This document shows, in pieces, positions 15,756-24,225 of a stretch of 64,000 bases of DNA. This stretch comes from Kitasatospora aureofaciens (GTDB taxonomy: Bacteria; Actinomycetota; Actinomycetes; Streptomycetales; Streptomycetaceae), in contig NZ_JPRF03000076.1 of NCBI RefSeq assembly GCF_001188955.3, positions 124,001 through 188,000 of the forward strand. The letters run 5' to 3'. The translations under genes and the position numbers were made by a program. Positions within the stretch are counted from its first letter, which is position 1. Each line of letters starts with the position of its first letter. Below the pieces are notes generated by a model. The model made no database searches and was not told the DNA's origin. It saw only the letters and a program-made list of their open reading frames with translations.

Positions 15756-17225
15756 TCAGGGCAGCACGTCGATCCGGCCCATCTGGCCGTGCGAGGAGTG
15801 CACCAGGTGGTGGCAGTGATAGACGTACTCGCCCGGGTACTCGCCCCAGGTCATGGCGATCCGGACGCTCTCGCCCGGATGGATCGCGACGGTGTCCTTC
15901 AGCCCTGCCTCGGCCGGGCCGACCGGCTCCCCGTCACGGTCCAGGACGCGGAACCGCACCAGGTGGGTGTGGAAGGAGTGGGGGGCGTGGAAGACCCCGG
16001 CCGGCCGGCGGGTGAGGTGGTTGTGGATCGTCCAGATCTCGCTGGTGCCGACGGTGGTCCGCACGTCGGTCCGGTCCGGGTCGTACTTGCGCCCGTTGAT
16101 CCTGGTGTCAGGGAAGGTCGTCAGCCAGAAGTCCCGGTGCACCGTCGCCTCCGGGATCGGCGGCAGGGTCGCCAGGACGTCCGGTACCCGGCTGCGGTCC
16201 TCGGCCGTCCGGGTGATGTCGAAGCGCAGCACCTCGGGCCGCTCGGTCTCCAGCGCGGCCGTGTTCTCCAGCACCACCGATTCACCGACCGGGTAGCGGG
16301 CGAAGTCGACCACGATCTCGGCGCGTTCGGCGCCGGCCAGGGTCAGCTCGTGCAACTCCACCGGGCCGGCGAGAAGTCCGCCGTCGGAGGCTATCTGGGT
16401 GAACGGCGCGCCGTCGGCGAAGCGCAGCGATACGTGGCGGTTGGGCGAGACGTTGAAAACCCGCAGCCGGTACTTGCGCGCCGCCACCTCGAAGTAGGGC
16501 CGCTCCTTGCCGTTGACCAGCATGTGCGGGCACTCGTACGGGTCGGTGTAGACCAGCCTGCCGTCCGTCTCGATCCGGGCGTCCCGGATCAGCAGCGGGA
16601 TGTCGTACTCGCCGCCCGGCAGCGGCAGGCCGCTCTCGTGCGGGTCGCTGAGCAGGTAGGCGCCGGCCAGGCCCCGGTAGACGTTCTCGGCCTCCAGCCC
16701 GTGCGCGTGGTCGTGGTACCAGAGCGAGGCGGCCACCTGTTCGTTGGGGTAGCGGTACTCGCGGGTCTCGCCGGGCTCGACGAGGTCCATCGGCAGGCCG
16801 TCGTACTGCGACCGGACGTGGCCGCCGTGCAGGTGGACGGAGGTGTGCACGTCCAGGTCGTTGGTCTGCTGGACCACCACCTCCCGGCCCTTGACAGCCC
16901 GGATGGTCGGCCCCGGGAAGCAGCCGCCGAAGGCCCGGACGGTGGTCAGCAGCCCCTTGACGATCTCCACCTCGGTCTCGGCCATCCGGAGCTGGTACAG
17001 GTCCGAGGAATCCGTCCGCGACACCGGGCTCAGCACCGGGGGCACCTGCATGGCGTGGGCGAAGGGGACGATCCGGGCGGCCCGCCCCCTGGCTCCCGAG
17101 CGGGCCTGAGCGGCCGTCGGTGCGGCTGGCGCGGTCTGGGCCAGGTTCGGTATGAGGCCCCATGGGAAGAGGGCCACCGGGCCGCCCAAGGTGGCGGCCC
17201 TGAGGAGGTTTCGTCGGTTCAGCAT
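15756..17225 (-). CDS. Secreted multicopper oxidase (CotA/bilirubin-oxidase-like)
   Basis: The 489-residue protein starts MLNRRNLLRAAT, a Tat-type twin-Arg signal followed by a hydrophobic stretch. Copper sites appear in order: HLHGGH (about residue 132), WYHDHAHG (about 171), HSFHTHLVRF (about 417) and HCHHLVHSSHGQM (about 475), so the three-domain trinuclear centre is complete. At the type 1 axial position, where laccases have Met or Leu, the aligned residue is Gln, followed by Met. Spore-coat laccases and phenoxazinone synthase are the nearest families by layout. It probably oxidises phenols outside the membrane. It is the last leftward gene of a block with rppA and a P450, so it may polymerise naphthol products; that link is inference. 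Confidence 0.88.
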   Translation of the reverse strand: MLNRRNLLRAATLGGPVALFPWGLIPNLAQTAPAAPTAAQARSGARGRAARIVPFAHAMQVPPVLSPVSRTDSSDLYQLRMAETEVEIVKGLLTTVRAFGGCFPGPTIRAVKGREVVVQQTNDLDVHTSVHLHGGHVRSQYDGLPMDLVEPGETREYRYPNEQVAASLWYHDHAHGLEAENVYRGLAGAYLLSDPHESGLPLPGGEYDIPLLIRDARIETDGRLVYTDPYECPHMLVNGKERPYFEVAARKYRLRVFNVSPNRHVSLRFADGAPFTQIASDGGLLAGPVELHELTLAGAERAEIVVDFARYPVGESVVLENTAALETERPEVLRFDITRTAEDRSRVPDVLATLPPIPEATVHRDFWLTTFPDTRINGRKYDPDRTDVRTTVGTSEIWTIHNHLTRRPAGVFHAPHSFHTHLVRFRVLDRDGEPVGPAEAGLKDTVAIHPGESVRIAMTWGEYPGEYVYHCHHLVHSSHGQMGRIDVLP

Positions 17226-17602
17226 CCTCGGTCTCTCTGTCCGGGACCCGGCGGTCGGTGTGCCGCCGGGCAGATGATCGCCGGCCGTGGTCGCCGGCCG
17301 CCCCGCCCAGCGGCTGCCGCGCACATGAGGGGGCGCGGGCCTGACGGTGGCTGACCGTGCGGCTCACGCCGCGCTCGGTAACCGCCCCGCTGGCTCAGTA
17401 TCAGCGGGCTTCGCGCGCTCTGCACCGCGACCGCATCCGCGCGTGAACCCCGGCATCCCCGGGGCGGCCGGCGTTCCCGGGACGTTCGGTGGCCAACTCG
17501 TGCGGCGGCGAGCGCCTGGCGCGGGCTGGGCGTCCGGCCGCGCGCGTCGGGCCCGACACGCGTCGGACCCGACGGAGAAGGCCGGGAATCCCCACCGGTC
17601 GG
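17226..17602. other. Intergenic region with paired palindromes
   Basis: No gene is supported in these 377 bases. Near the end of the DUF1259 gene lie two palindromes 16 bases apart: GTCGGGCCCGAC (17546-17557, perfect) and GTCGGACCCGAC (17562-17573, one mismatch). They could end the DUF1259 transcript. The multicopper oxidase promoter must lie to the left, but I see no clear hexamers. Confidence 0.4.
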
Positions 17603-18619
17603 TCAGGTGGTGGCCGGTACGACATTGGTGGCCGCGACCGCGGGACGGACCCGTCTGGCCAGGTCCACGGCATCGCCCTCGGCCCAGATGTGGATGAAGA
17701 AGAGGCGCGGTTCGTCCGTCAGGCCGTGGTTGTGGAGCTCGACGAGTTCGATGCCTCCCCGCCGCAGCAGCGCGAGGACCTCCTGGACCTCGGTGGCGAC
17801 CATGGCGAGGTCGCCGCTGAGCGCGGCCCGTCCCCGGCCGAGCGGCTGGAAGTTGAAGGCCGAGGTCGCGCCCAGGCCGGGTGGCAGGACGTGCCCCTCG
17901 TCGACGACGGTCTCGCGGCGCAGGAAGATGCACGAATGGACGTCCTCGCTGCTGTTGCCCGCAGCACCCAGTGCGGCGTCGATGCCGGCGGTGTCCAGAT
18001 CGAGGGGTCGGTGTGGTCGGTGCGGTCGGTGCGGTCGCGGTGCCGGCGTGCCGGTGCGGTCGAGCGCGGTCCGCAGGCCGCGGGCCAGCGCCACGGCGTC
18101 GTGGCCGTGTGCGCAGACATGGGTCCACCAGACCTCCGGCCGCTGCCCCGGCAGGTGTTTGTGGAGGGCGGTCAGGGCGATCCCCTGAGCCTGGAGCGCG
18201 TCGGTGAACGCCGGCAGCTCCTCCGCGGTCACCACCAGGTCGCCCATCATCAGGGTGCTGCCGTCGTCGTACCGGGCGAAGGAGGCGTGCGAGCCCAGAG
18301 CGAGCCCGGGGGTGATGACGACGCCGCGACTCACCACGTGCAGGTCGTGCCGCGGGAAGGGCGTGTGGTGGTAGGTCGAGCGGATGAGGCCGCCCGGGCG
18401 GCCGAGAGCGCGCACGACGTCGCTCCAGTCCGCCTCGCTGGTGGTCACCGGGGTGGGGGCGGGCCCCATGCCGCCCGAACCATGGGCCGCGGCCGACGTC
18501 GTGCACGCAGCCCCCACCAGACCGGCCAGCACTGGCATCAGTCCGGCCGCCGCCAGCAGCGGTCGTCGCGGTAGGGCGGGGGGAACAGGGTTCCCGGGGG
18601 TCGCGTCTTCGGTCTTCAC
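17603..18619 (-). CDS. DUF1259 (LppY/LpqO-like) exported protein
   Basis: The 338-residue protein has an N-terminal hydrophobic export segment (about 20-40, ending VGAACTTS, a poor lipobox) and two DUF1259 units: about 55-175, closing with TALHKHLPGQRPEVWWTHVCAHG, and about 205-335, closing with ELHNHGLTDEPRLFFIHIWAEGDA. The linker between them has a His-Arg-Pro repeat from a 9-base tandem repeat (18006-18037). Mycobacterial LppY/LpqO are lipoproteins of unknown function. GTG 18619 has GGAGG 5 bases upstream; the longer frame to 19315 is antisense to rppA and not coding. It sits between a type III PKS and a multicopper oxidase in the same orientation. Confidence 0.82.
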   Translation of the reverse strand: MKTEDATPGNPVPPALPRRPLLAAAGLMPVLAGLVGAACTTSAAAHGSGGMGPAPTPVTTSEADWSDVVRALGRPGGLIRSTYHHTPFPRHDLHVVSRGVVITPGLALGSHASFARYDDGSTLMMGDLVVTAEELPAFTDALQAQGIALTALHKHLPGQRPEVWWTHVCAHGHDAVALARGLRTALDRTGTPAPRPHRPHRPHRPLDLDTAGIDAALGAAGNSSEDVHSCIFLRRETVVDEGHVLPPGLGATSAFNFQPLGRGRAALSGDLAMVATEVQEVLALLRRGGIELVELHNHGLTDEPRLFFIHIWAEGDAVDLARRVRPAVAATNVVPATT

Positions 18620-18768
18620 AGGCACCTCCAGAGCCCGGAGCGAGGGCGGGAGCCGGTCCCCGCGTCGTGCTCCGGCGGCGCGGGGGCCGGCTCCCGTCCG
18701 GGCCGGCCGCCAGGGGTGTGCCGGCGGCCGGACGAACGATCGGATGGGGGAACGGTTCGACTTCGTGG

Positions 18769-19824
18769 TCAGGAACCGGGCGAGGCCCAGGTGCCCAGGG
18801 ACATCTCGGCGGTGATACCCGGGCCGAACCCGGCCATCAGCCCGTGGTGGCCGTCGAGGGCCGACTCCTCGTCGAACATCCTGGCCAGGGCGTCGAGCAC
18901 GACCGCACTGGCGATGTTGCCGTACTGCGTGAGGGTCGCTCGGCTGAAGCGGAACGCCTCGGGCGGCACCTTCAGGAAGCGGCTCAGGTCGTCCAGGATC
19001 CGCGGACCACCGGCGTGGATGATGTAGAAGTCCAGCATGCCCACGTCCCACTGGTGTTGCTCGGCGACCGCACGCAGGGCCGGGCTGAGCGGCTCCATCG
19101 TCCCTGGCACCCGTTTGTCCAGCTGGAAGTGGAATCCGGTGGGGCGGACCGCGTAGGAGATCCACTCCTCGGTGTTCGGGATGAGGTACGAGCCGTTGCG
19201 CTCCAGCCGGATCCCGGTGCCACCCTCGCCCCGGACCACGGCGGCGGCGAGCCCGTCGCCGAACAGGCCGTTGGACAGCAGCGACCCCACGCCCAGGTCG
19301 GTGGGCTGGTAGCACAGCGAGCAGAACTCGCAGGCCACGATCAGCACGTTGGCGCCCGGGTAGGCCGAGCAGAAGTCATGAGCCCGGTTCACCGCCGCGC
19401 CGCCGGCCGCACAGCCCAGCTGCGCGATCGGCAGCTGCCGGGTCTCCGGCCGGAAGCCCAGCTTGTTGATCAGCCACGCCGTGAGCGACGGCATCATGAA
19501 GCCGGTGCACGACACGTAGACGATCAGGTCGATCTGGGACGGCTCCACTTGGGCTGTTTCGAGGGCCCTGACCACCACCTCCGGGACGCGGGCCTTGGAC
19601 TCCGCCTCGAAGATGGCGCTGCGCTCGTCCAAGCCCGGGTGCTTCAGCACCACGTCGATGGGTTGGATCAGGTGCCGCGTCCGCACCCCGGTGTTCTTGA
19701 TGAGGCGCAACGCCAGATCGAGCTGGGGATGGTCGTGGTGGAGCCTGCGTGCCAGTTCGAGGGTTTCCTCGTTGGTGATGACGTTCTCCGGCACAGCTAT
19801 CGCCGGCTTGCACAGAACGGCCAT
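18769..19824 (-). CDS. rppA: 1,3,6,8-tetrahydroxynaphthalene synthase (type III PKS, RppA)
   Basis: The 351-residue protein follows streptomycete RppA almost end to end: AVLCKPAIAVPENVIT start, VSCTGFMMPSLTAWLIN, QLPIAQLGCAAGGAAVNRAHDFC, CEFCSLCYQPTD, SLLSNGLFGDG, FHFQLDKRVPGTME and GFGPGITAE. The catalytic triad is at Cys138, His270 and Asn303, the expected numbering. RppA condenses five malonyl-CoA to tetrahydroxynaphthalene, which oxidises to flaviolin and naphthol-type melanin. The start has GGAGGAAG upstream. A cytochrome P450 gene lies upstream in the same direction, but with its own terminator, so rppA probably has a separate promoter in the 344-base gap. Confidence 0.95.
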   Translation of the reverse strand: MAVLCKPAIAVPENVITNEETLELARRLHHDHPQLDLALRLIKNTGVRTRHLIQPIDVVLKHPGLDERSAIFEAESKARVPEVVVRALETAQVEPSQIDLIVYVSCTGFMMPSLTAWLINKLGFRPETRQLPIAQLGCAAGGAAVNRAHDFCSAYPGANVLIVACEFCSLCYQPTDLGVGSLLSNGLFGDGLAAAVVRGEGGTGIRLERNGSYLIPNTEEWISYAVRPTGFHFQLDKRVPGTMEPLSPALRAVAEQHQWDVGMLDFYIIHAGGPRILDDLSRFLKVPPEAFRFSRATLTQYGNIASAVVLDALARMFDEESALDGHHGLMAGFGPGITAEMSLGTWASPGS

Positions 19825-20168
19825 GGGACTTCCTCCAGACGGGCGGAGTTCCCGGTGAGCCCCCGGCGGGGCGGGGAGTTCCAGCACTCGACGGCAGCCG
19901 CTGTAGCCGGACACATGGGGACCGGCGCGGCGGCGGGACTCACCGGGCGGGGCCCGAAAGCGCGGCGGACGAGTCGGCAGAGCGAGGATCGGATGCTCGC
20001 TGAGCGGGTGGTTGCGCCGACCGCGAGTCGGTTCGGGCCACGTCAGCCCAATCTATGGAAGGTGGGTCCGGCACGCACCTCGACCCGCACACTGCGAGGT
20101 GCGTGCCGAGGTGCGCGGTAAGCCGGAAGCGAGGTGGCGGCGGGCGAGCGCCGGGGCGTGCGGCGCCG
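19825..20168. other. Intergenic region upstream of rppA
   Basis: This 344-base gap between the P450 stop and the rppA start contains the P450 terminator at its P450 end and presumably the rppA promoter. I see no gene and no confident promoter hexamers. Confidence 0.5.
20069..20108 (-). terminator. Terminator downstream of the P450 gene
   Basis: A perfect 14-bp stem (20069-20082 with 20095-20108; core GCACGCACCTCG/CGAGGTGCGTGC) encloses a 12-base loop 60 bases past the P450 stop codon. It argues against simple read-through from the P450 gene into rppA. Confidence 0.65.
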
Positions 20169-21374
20169 TCACCAGGTGACCGGCAGCCCGAGCGGATAGC
20201 GCCAGATCGACGAGGTGTTCCACGCCAGCTCCGCGGCCGGCTTCGCCAGCGCGATCCTGGGGAAGCGCTCCAGCAGGGTCCCGATGGCGACTTCGAGTTC
20301 GGTGATGGCCAGCGGTGCGCCGAGGCAGTGGTGCGCGCCCCAGCCGAAGGTCATGTGGGACGGGCCGGTCCGCTCCAGGTCCAGCTCGTCGGGCCGCTCG
20401 AACCTGCGGGCGTCCCGGTTGGCGGTCAGGTACGAGACGTGCACGATGTCCCCCGCCGGGATCGTCACCCCGCTCAGCTCCACGTCCTCGAGGGCCACCC
20501 GGGGGATGCCGACGCCCTTGCGGAACGGGATGAGCCGCAGCATCTCATGGATCACCTGGGTGAGCATCTCGGGCCGTTCGCGCAGGACGGCGCGCACGTC
20601 CGGCCGGGTGAGGACGGTGTACGAGAGGTTGCCGAGCTGGTACGTCGTGGTGTCCTGGCCGGTGATCAGCAGGACCATGGCCATCACGGTGAGTTCCTGC
20701 TCGTCGAGGACCTCGTCCCCGTCCCGGGCCGTGGCCAGCGCGCTGATCAGGTCGTCACCGGGGTTCCTGCGCCGTTCGGCCGTCAGCTCGGCGAAGTACG
20801 CCCGCAGGTCGGCCTTGGCTCGCACCGCGGCCGGCTTGTTGTCCAGGTCCATGTTCATCATCGTCCGGGCGTTGGCGCGCAGCTGTGCGCTGTCGCTCTC
20901 GGGGATGTCCAGGACCTCGCAGATCGTGATCAGCGGGAGCGGGTGGGCCAGGTGTTCCATCAGGTCGGCGGGGGGACCCTGGTCCCGCATCCGGTCCAGC
21001 AGCTCGTTCACCACGTGCTGGGTACGGTCCCTCATCCGCTCGATGTGGTCGGCTGTGAAGCCCTTGGACACCAGGCTGCGCAGGCGGGCGCTGGCGGGCG
21101 GGTCCATGACGTTGATCGCCTCGGCCTGGACGATCGGCTCGGGAGTCATGCGCGGGAAGTCCCGGCCGACGATGGCGTGGCGGCTGAAACGCCGATCAGT
21201 GGTCACTGTGCGTACGTCGTCGTACCCGGTGACCAGCCAAGCCTCCCCCTCGCCGTAGGGCAGGCGGATGCGGCTGACCGGTGCGTCGTTCATGAGCTGC
21301 CGGAGGATCGGGTCGAACTCAAGGGCTTCGGCGAAGTCGAACGGGCAGCTCCGCGCGCTGGAGTCGGTGGACAT
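20169..21374 (-). CDS. Cytochrome P450 (rppA-associated, naphthol-modifying type)
   Basis: The 401-residue P450 has the heme-binding loop FGWGAHHCLGAPLA (Cys about 350), the I-helix LLITGQDTTTYQLG (about 235-248), the ExxR motif EMLR and the N-terminal PFDFAEALEFDPIL typical of soluble bacterial class I enzymes. It depends on an external ferredoxin; none is encoded here. Paired with RppA it matches the P450mel/CYP158 arrangement, in which the P450 couples tetrahydroxynaphthalene or flaviolin into biaryl pigments. The sequence alone cannot say which product. GTGGACATG: ATG 21374 has GGAGG 6-7 bases upstream. Confidence 0.9.
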   Translation of the reverse strand: MSTDSSARSCPFDFAEALEFDPILRQLMNDAPVSRIRLPYGEGEAWLVTGYDDVRTVTTDRRFSRHAIVGRDFPRMTPEPIVQAEAINVMDPPASARLRSLVSKGFTADHIERMRDRTQHVVNELLDRMRDQGPPADLMEHLAHPLPLITICEVLDIPESDSAQLRANARTMMNMDLDNKPAAVRAKADLRAYFAELTAERRRNPGDDLISALATARDGDEVLDEQELTVMAMVLLITGQDTTTYQLGNLSYTVLTRPDVRAVLRERPEMLTQVIHEMLRLIPFRKGVGIPRVALEDVELSGVTIPAGDIVHVSYLTANRDARRFERPDELDLERTGPSHMTFGWGAHHCLGAPLAITELEVAIGTLLERFPRIALAKPAAELAWNTSSIWRYPLGLPVTW

Positions 21375-21752
21375 GCGGACCTCCGGGTCTGGGCCGTGCG
21401 GGCCGGACGGGTGAGGCGGACGGAATGGACTGACCACCGGTACCCGATCGGTCGGCCGCACACACCGGTGGAGACGCCGCACCGCCGGTAATTCATCCGG
21501 GCTGATCAGTGGCGGGGGCGCCCGTGCCCCGTGGACGGCGGTCTGACCGAGGACGACCTGGAGGGCACAACCACCGGGTGCGGCGTCCCGTCCGGCCGGA
21601 CCAGGCCCGCGTCAGTCACCACGAAGGACGAGGCGGAGCCGGTGAGCCGAACCCGGGTACGAGAACCCTGGCAGTACTAGGCCGAACGAACGACGGGGTC
21701 CCGGGCCCGGTGGCCGATCCGCGGCCCGGCCACGCGGCGCGATCGTGGGGGC
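21375..21752. other. Divergent promoter region P450 / SDR
   Basis: No gene is supported in these 378 bases. CCACCGGT (about 21434-21441) and ACCGGTGG (about 21464-21471) form a widely spaced inverted repeat about 60 bases upstream of the P450 start and may be an operator. CAGTACTAGG near 21675-21684 is a candidate -10 region toward the SDR. Confidence 0.4.
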
Positions 21753-22511
21753 ATGAACGCAGCACAGCACACCCACCTCGCGCCCGTCGCACTGGTCACC
21801 GGCGCCTCCCGCGGCCTCGGGCTGGCCCTCGCGCACGCCCTCGCCGGCGAGGGCTGGCAGCTGGTGATCACCGCCCGCGGCGCTGCCGAACTCGCCGAGG
21901 CCGAAACCGCCCTGGCCGCCGTCACCAAGGTGGTGGCCCTGCCCGGCTCGATCGTCGACGACGACCACCGGGCCCATCTGGCCGAGGCCGCCGAGGGCCT
22001 CGGCGGCGCGAGCCTGCTGGTCAACAACGCCGGTTCGCTCAACGGCGCCGTCACTCCGGGCACCGAACCGCTGCCCCGGCTGGCCGACTTCCCGCTGCCG
22101 GACCTGCTGGAACTCTTCGAGGTCAACGCGCTCGCCCCGATCGCCCTCACCCAACTCGTCCTGCCCCAAGTGCGTGCCCACTCCGGCGCCGTCCTCAACA
22201 TCAGCTCGGACACCGCCGTGGAGGCCTACCCCGGCTGGGGCGGGTACGGCGCCAGCAAGGCGGCGCTCGACCTTGCCACGGCCGTACTCGCCCGGGAAGA
22301 GCCCCAGGTGAGGGTCTGGGCGGTCGACCCGGGCAACATGCGCACCCGAATGCTGCAGGAGGCCAGTCCCGGCGAGGACATCTCCGGCGAACCGCTGCCC
22401 GAGGAGGTCGCGCCCGTCCTGATCGGCCTGCTTCGCGACCGCGCCCCCTCCGGGCGCTACCGCGCCGAGGACCTCGCGGCGGCGCCGGTGGCCGACCGGG
22501 GTGGGCGATGA
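21753..22511 (+). CDS. SDR family oxidoreductase
   Basis: This 252-residue classical SDR has TGASRGLG (about 16-23), the NNAG motif (LLVNNAGSLNGAV), NISSDTAV with the catalytic Ser, and YGASKAALDLA with Tyr and Lys at the correct spacing. It should be an active NAD(P)-dependent dehydrogenase or reductase. The long N-terminal ARG after the second strand hints at NADP preference. The C-terminus has lost the usual closing helix and shifts into a PSGRYRAEDLAAAPV tail. Its stop overlaps the start of the QueA-like gene by 4 bases, so the pair is co-translated. The substrate is unknown. Confidence 0.88.
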   Translation: MNAAQHTHLAPVALVTGASRGLGLALAHALAGEGWQLVITARGAAELAEAETALAAVTKVVALPGSIVDDDHRAHLAEAAEGLGGASLLVNNAGSLNGAVTPGTEPLPRLADFPLPDLLELFEVNALAPIALTQLVLPQVRAHSGAVLNISSDTAVEAYPGWGGYGASKAALDLATAVLAREEPQVRVWAVDPGNMRTRMLQEASPGEDISGEPLPEEVAPVLIGLLRDRAPSGRYRAEDLAAAPVADRGGR

Positions 22512-23575
22512 CGACCCTGACCGAACTGGACCTCCACGTCACCGTCCCGCCCGAACTCTCCGCCCGCGCACCGGCCGAGGCGCGCGGCGGCGCCCGGGAC
22601 GGCGTACGGATGCTGGTCGGCCGCCGCGCCACCGGCGCCGTGGAACACCGCCGCTTCACCGAGCTGCCCGAAGCGCTGCGCCCGGGGGACCTCCTGGTGG
22701 TCAACAACTCGGGCACCCTCCCGGCCGCGCTGCCGGGCCGACTGCCCGACGGCACCCCGGTCGCTCTGCACCTGTCCTCCGCACAGCCGGACCAACGGGG
22801 CTCCCACCTCGTCGAGTTGCGCCGACCGGTGCCGGGCTCGGCAGCTTCCTACTACCCGCCGCAGGAGTCACCGGCCCGGCCGGGACTGCACGTCGCACTG
22901 CCGGCCGGCGGGGCGGCCGAGCTGGTGCAGCCGTTCACCGACCGCCTCTGGTACGCCGAACTGTCGCTGCCCGCAACCCTGTTGCCGTACCTGAGGCTGC
23001 ACGGACGGGCGATCCGGTACGGCTACGTGGACCGCGACTGGCCGATCGAGGCCTACCAGACGGTCTTCGCGAGCGTGCCGGGCAGCAGCGAAATGCCCAG
23101 CGCAGCGCGCCCGTTCACGCCGACGGTGGTGGCCCGGCTGGCTGGTCGGGGCGTGCTGGTCGCTCCCGTCACCCTGCACACCGGAGTGGCCTCGCCGGAG
23201 GCGCACGAGGCCCCGTACGCGGAGCGCTTCCGCGTCCCCGCCACCACCGCCCGGCTGGTCGGCCACGTCCGGGCCGGGGGCGGACGGGTGATCGCCGTCG
23301 GCACGACCGTCGTCCGTGCCCTGGAGTCGGCCGTCGGGCCGGACGGCACGCTCCAGGAGGCGGACGGCTGGACGGAGTTGGTGATCACCCCGGAGCGCGG
23401 GGTGCGCGGGGTGGACGGGTTGCTCACCGGCTGGCACGAGCCGCGCGCCTCCCACCTGCTGATGCTGGCAGCCGTCGCGGGCCGCCCGCTGCTGACGGCC
23501 TGCTACCGGGAGGCCGTCCGACAGCGGTACCTGTGGCACGAGTTCGGCGACGTCAACCTGCTGCTGCCGGACTGA
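22508..23575 (+). CDS. QueA-like S-adenosylmethionine:tRNA ribosyltransferase-isomerase family protein
   Basis: The 355-residue protein follows QueA: LLVVNNSGTLPAALPGRL near residue 60, IRYGYVDRDWPIEAYQTVFA in the centre, SAARPFTPTVVARL, and the C-terminal GGRVIAVGTTVVRALESA and HEPRASHLLMLAAVAG. QueA moves the ribosyl part of SAM to 7-aminomethyl-7-deazaguanine in tRNA during queuosine synthesis. Several QueA landmark residues are changed (for example the usual FNDTKV/NDTRV stretch reads NNSGTL), and none of the other queuosine genes is nearby. This may be a paralogue with another acceptor. ATG 22508 overlaps the SDR stop, suggesting a shared pathway. Confidence 0.82.
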   Translation: MTTLTELDLHVTVPPELSARAPAEARGGARDGVRMLVGRRATGAVEHRRFTELPEALRPGDLLVVNNSGTLPAALPGRLPDGTPVALHLSSAQPDQRGSHLVELRRPVPGSAASYYPPQESPARPGLHVALPAGGAAELVQPFTDRLWYAELSLPATLLPYLRLHGRAIRYGYVDRDWPIEAYQTVFASVPGSSEMPSAARPFTPTVVARLAGRGVLVAPVTLHTGVASPEAHEAPYAERFRVPATTARLVGHVRAGGGRVIAVGTTVVRALESAVGPDGTLQEADGWTELVITPERGVRGVDGLLTGWHEPRASHLLMLAAVAGRPLLTACYREAVRQRYLWHEFGDVNLLLPD

Positions 23576-23707
23576 GCAGGTCAGCCGGTCACCGGGTGCG
23601 CGGCGAGGCCGCCGCCGGCAGCACGTTTGCGGGGACGGCACCGGGGAGCGGCAGGGCCTGCCCCGCGGGTGGGCAGGCGATCTCGGTGCCGGCCCGGCAG
23701 AGGCCGT

Positions 23708-24112
23708 TCAGGCGAGCAGGGTCTGCGCCACGTGGTGGGTGTCCAGGTACTCGCGGACGGCGGTGATCAGGCCGTTCTCCACGGTGAACACGCCCAGGCA
23801 GTGGTTCTCGTACGCGGCGCCGTTGGCGGCCTTCCCGACGGCGGTCCACTCGGCCACCGCCTGCGGGCCGTCGGCGAGGACGTGGGTGAGGGTGAGGGTC
23901 GGCAGGCCGTCAGGGGCGAACAGGGTGCCGACCTGGCCGAGGAAGTCGCCGAAGATCTCCTGCTTGCCGTGCCAGGTGCGGGAGAGTTCGAGGTTGCCCG
24001 GGTAGGTCCAGGTGGCGTCCTCGGCGAACAGGGCGATGGCGGCGTCCCGTTCGCCCGCGGCGAGCCGGGTGACGTACTCGGTGACGACGGTGCGGGCGTC
24101 GGTCTGCTGCAT
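23708..24112 (-). CDS. SnoaL-like / NTF2-fold protein
   Basis: The 134-residue protein has the SnoaL-like ketosteroid-isomerase-fold layout: an N-terminal helix VVTEYVTRLAAGERDAAIALFAEDATW, then TYPGNLELSRTWHGKQEIFGDFL, and a curved sheet ending AYENHCLGVFTVENGLITAVREYLDTH. Members are cyclases, isomerases or binding proteins, and function cannot be assigned by fold. ATG 24112 has AGGAG upstream at proper spacing. It is a single gene, 113 bases from the next leftward gene. Confidence 0.82.
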   Translation of the reverse strand: MQQTDARTVVTEYVTRLAAGERDAAIALFAEDATWTYPGNLELSRTWHGKQEIFGDFLGQVGTLFAPDGLPTLTLTHVLADGPQAVAEWTAVGKAANGAAYENHCLGVFTVENGLITAVREYLDTHHVAQTLLA

Positions 24113-24225
24113 GGTGGGCTCCTCTGGTCCGTCCGGTCGGGGCTCTCCCGCCGTGGCACCAGCAAAGGCCACCGGCCGTACCGGTGGCCAACAACCCCCG
24201 GCCCGCACCGACAACGGTCGGTTGT

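Noticed and set aside
17603..19315. Long upstream extension of the DUF1259 gene
   Set aside because: It overlaps rppA in another frame; GTG 18619 with GGAGG gives a proper export signal.
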